NCBI GenBank assembly: GCA_019236485.1
Contig: JAFAIY010000391.1
Span: 1 to 5,930 of the forward strand
Reading direction: 5' to 3'
Origin: Comamonas sp.
GTDB taxonomy: Bacteria; Pseudomonadota; Gammaproteobacteria; Burkholderiales; Burkholderiaceae_C
DNA: 5,930 nucleotides
Below, in pieces: positions 5,178-5,930 of this stretch. Under the pieces are notes generated by a model. That model was not told where the DNA came from and made no database searches. It was given only the letters and a program-made list of their open reading frames with translations. How positions within the stretch are numbered: position 1 is the stretch's first letter; every line of letters starts with the position of its first letter. Position numbers and translations under genes: made by a program.

Positions 5178-5930
5178 TCACAGCTTCGTTCGCACGGACC
5201 AGATTTCGGGGAAGAGCACCACCTCCAGCATCTTGCGCAGATAGCTGACCCCGCCCGTGCCGCCCGTGCCGCGCTTGAAGCCGATGACGCGCTCCACCGT
5301 GGTCACATGGCGGAAGCGCCACAGGCGGAAGGCGTCCTCGATGTCGGCGAGTTTTTCGCCGAGCTGGTACAGGTCCCAGTGCGACTGCGGGTCGCGGTAG
5401 ACCTGGGCCCAGGCGGCCTCGACCTCGGGGCTGGCCGTGTAGGGCCGGGTCCAGTCGCGGTCCAGGTGCCCGGCGGGGATGGCCAGGCCCTGGCGTGCCA
5501 GCAGGCGCAGGGCCTCGTCATACAGAGACGGCGCGCGCCATGCGGCCTCCACCCGGGCCAGCAGGTCGGGGCGGTGGGCGTGGGGCTGGAGCATGGCGGC
5601 GTTCTTGTTGCCCAGCGCAAACTCGATGCAGCGGTACTGGTAGCTCTGAAAGCCGCTGGAGCTGGCGAGATACGGGCGCATGGCCGTGTACTCGGTGGGC
5701 GTCATGGTGGCCAGCACCGACCAGGCGCCGACCAGCTGCTCCATGATGCGGCTCACGCGGGCCAGCATCTTGAAGCAGTCCGCATGGCGGTCGGCCGCCA
5801 CGGCGGCTGTGGCCGCGCCCAGCTCGTGCAGCATGAGCTTCATCCACAGCTCGCTGCTCTGGTGCTGGATGATGAAGAGCATCTCGTCATGCGTGGGCGA
5901 CAGCGGTTGCTGGGCGCCGAGGATGGCGTC
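5178..5930 (-). CDS. kynA: Tryptophan 2,3-dioxygenase, 5' end beyond window edge
   Basis: Cytosolic heme dioxygenase that opens the indole ring of L-tryptophan with O2 to give N-formyl-L-kynurenine, the first step of the pathway. The C-terminal 250 codons are present. Residues align without gaps to the Xanthomonas campestris enzyme at a constant offset of 32: FIIQH (19-23) gives Phe51 and the active-site His55, TEYTAMR (79-85) gives Tyr113 and the substrate-carboxylate Arg117, [17 protein letters not shown] (206-222) gives heme-ligand His240 and Thr254. About 32 N-terminal residues, the start codon and the promoter lie outside. The C-terminal loop reads [11 protein letters not shown], its GTGGTG part encoded by two identical 9-base units. 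It is the first gene of the co-directional set, and the next gene starts 161 bases downstream after a repeat element. Confidence 0.98.
   Translation of the reverse strand, partial: DAILGAQQPLSPTHDEMLFIIQHQSSELWMKLMLHELGAATAAVAADRHADCFKMLARVSRIMEQLVGAWSVLATMTPTEYTAMRPYLASSSGFQSYQYRCIEFALGNKNAAMLQPHAHRPDLLARVEAAWRAPSLYDEALRLLARQGLAIPAGHLDRDWTRPYTASPEVEAAWAQVYRDPQSHWDLYQLGEKLADIEDAFRLWRFRHVTTVERVIGFKRGTGGTGGVSYLRKMLEVVLFPEIWSVRTKL

Overview
The window is about 65% G+C by eye and looks like a betaproteobacterium of the Comamonadaceae (Comamonas, Delftia or Acidovorax type). Three things suggest this: the codon use, the style of the encoded proteins, and two intergenic elements that resemble short dispersed repeats I associate with that family. 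The genus is an inference, because no 16S rRNA or other marker is present.

All seven genes lie on the minus strand, so transcription runs from high to low coordinates. In transcription order they are: kynA (tryptophan 2,3-dioxygenase, 5' end beyond the right edge), a Rid-family protein gene, a LysE/RhtB-type amino-acid exporter gene, an AraC-family regulator gene, an APC-superfamily amino-acid permease gene, kynB (arylformamidase) and kynU (kynureninase, 3' end beyond the left edge). The frames look intact. There are no RNA genes, CRISPR arrays or insertion sequences, and no gene-free stretch longer than about 165 bases.

The three kyn genes encode the whole kynurenine route from tryptophan to anthranilate. 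KynA makes N-formylkynurenine, KynB removes the formyl group, and KynU cleaves kynurenine to anthranilate and alanine. The permease stops 4 bases before kynB and its last codons carry the kynB ribosome-binding site, so permease-kynB-kynU is very likely one transcript; the permease probably imports tryptophan or a pathway intermediate. The Rid-family protein lies between kynA and the rest and may scavenge reactive enamine or imine species. The lysE-araC pair (24-base gap) looks like a self-contained export and regulation module set inside the pathway.

Intergenic structure includes a GC-rich double-hairpin element directly abutting the kynA stop codon, a smaller AT-rich repeat-like hairpin between kynB and kynU, and an 8-bp perfect inverted repeat in the permease leader. 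No convincing sigma-70 promoter or T-tailed terminator was found. The known parts are ordinary catabolism; the unusual parts are the gene order, the embedded exporter/regulator pair and the intergenic elements.
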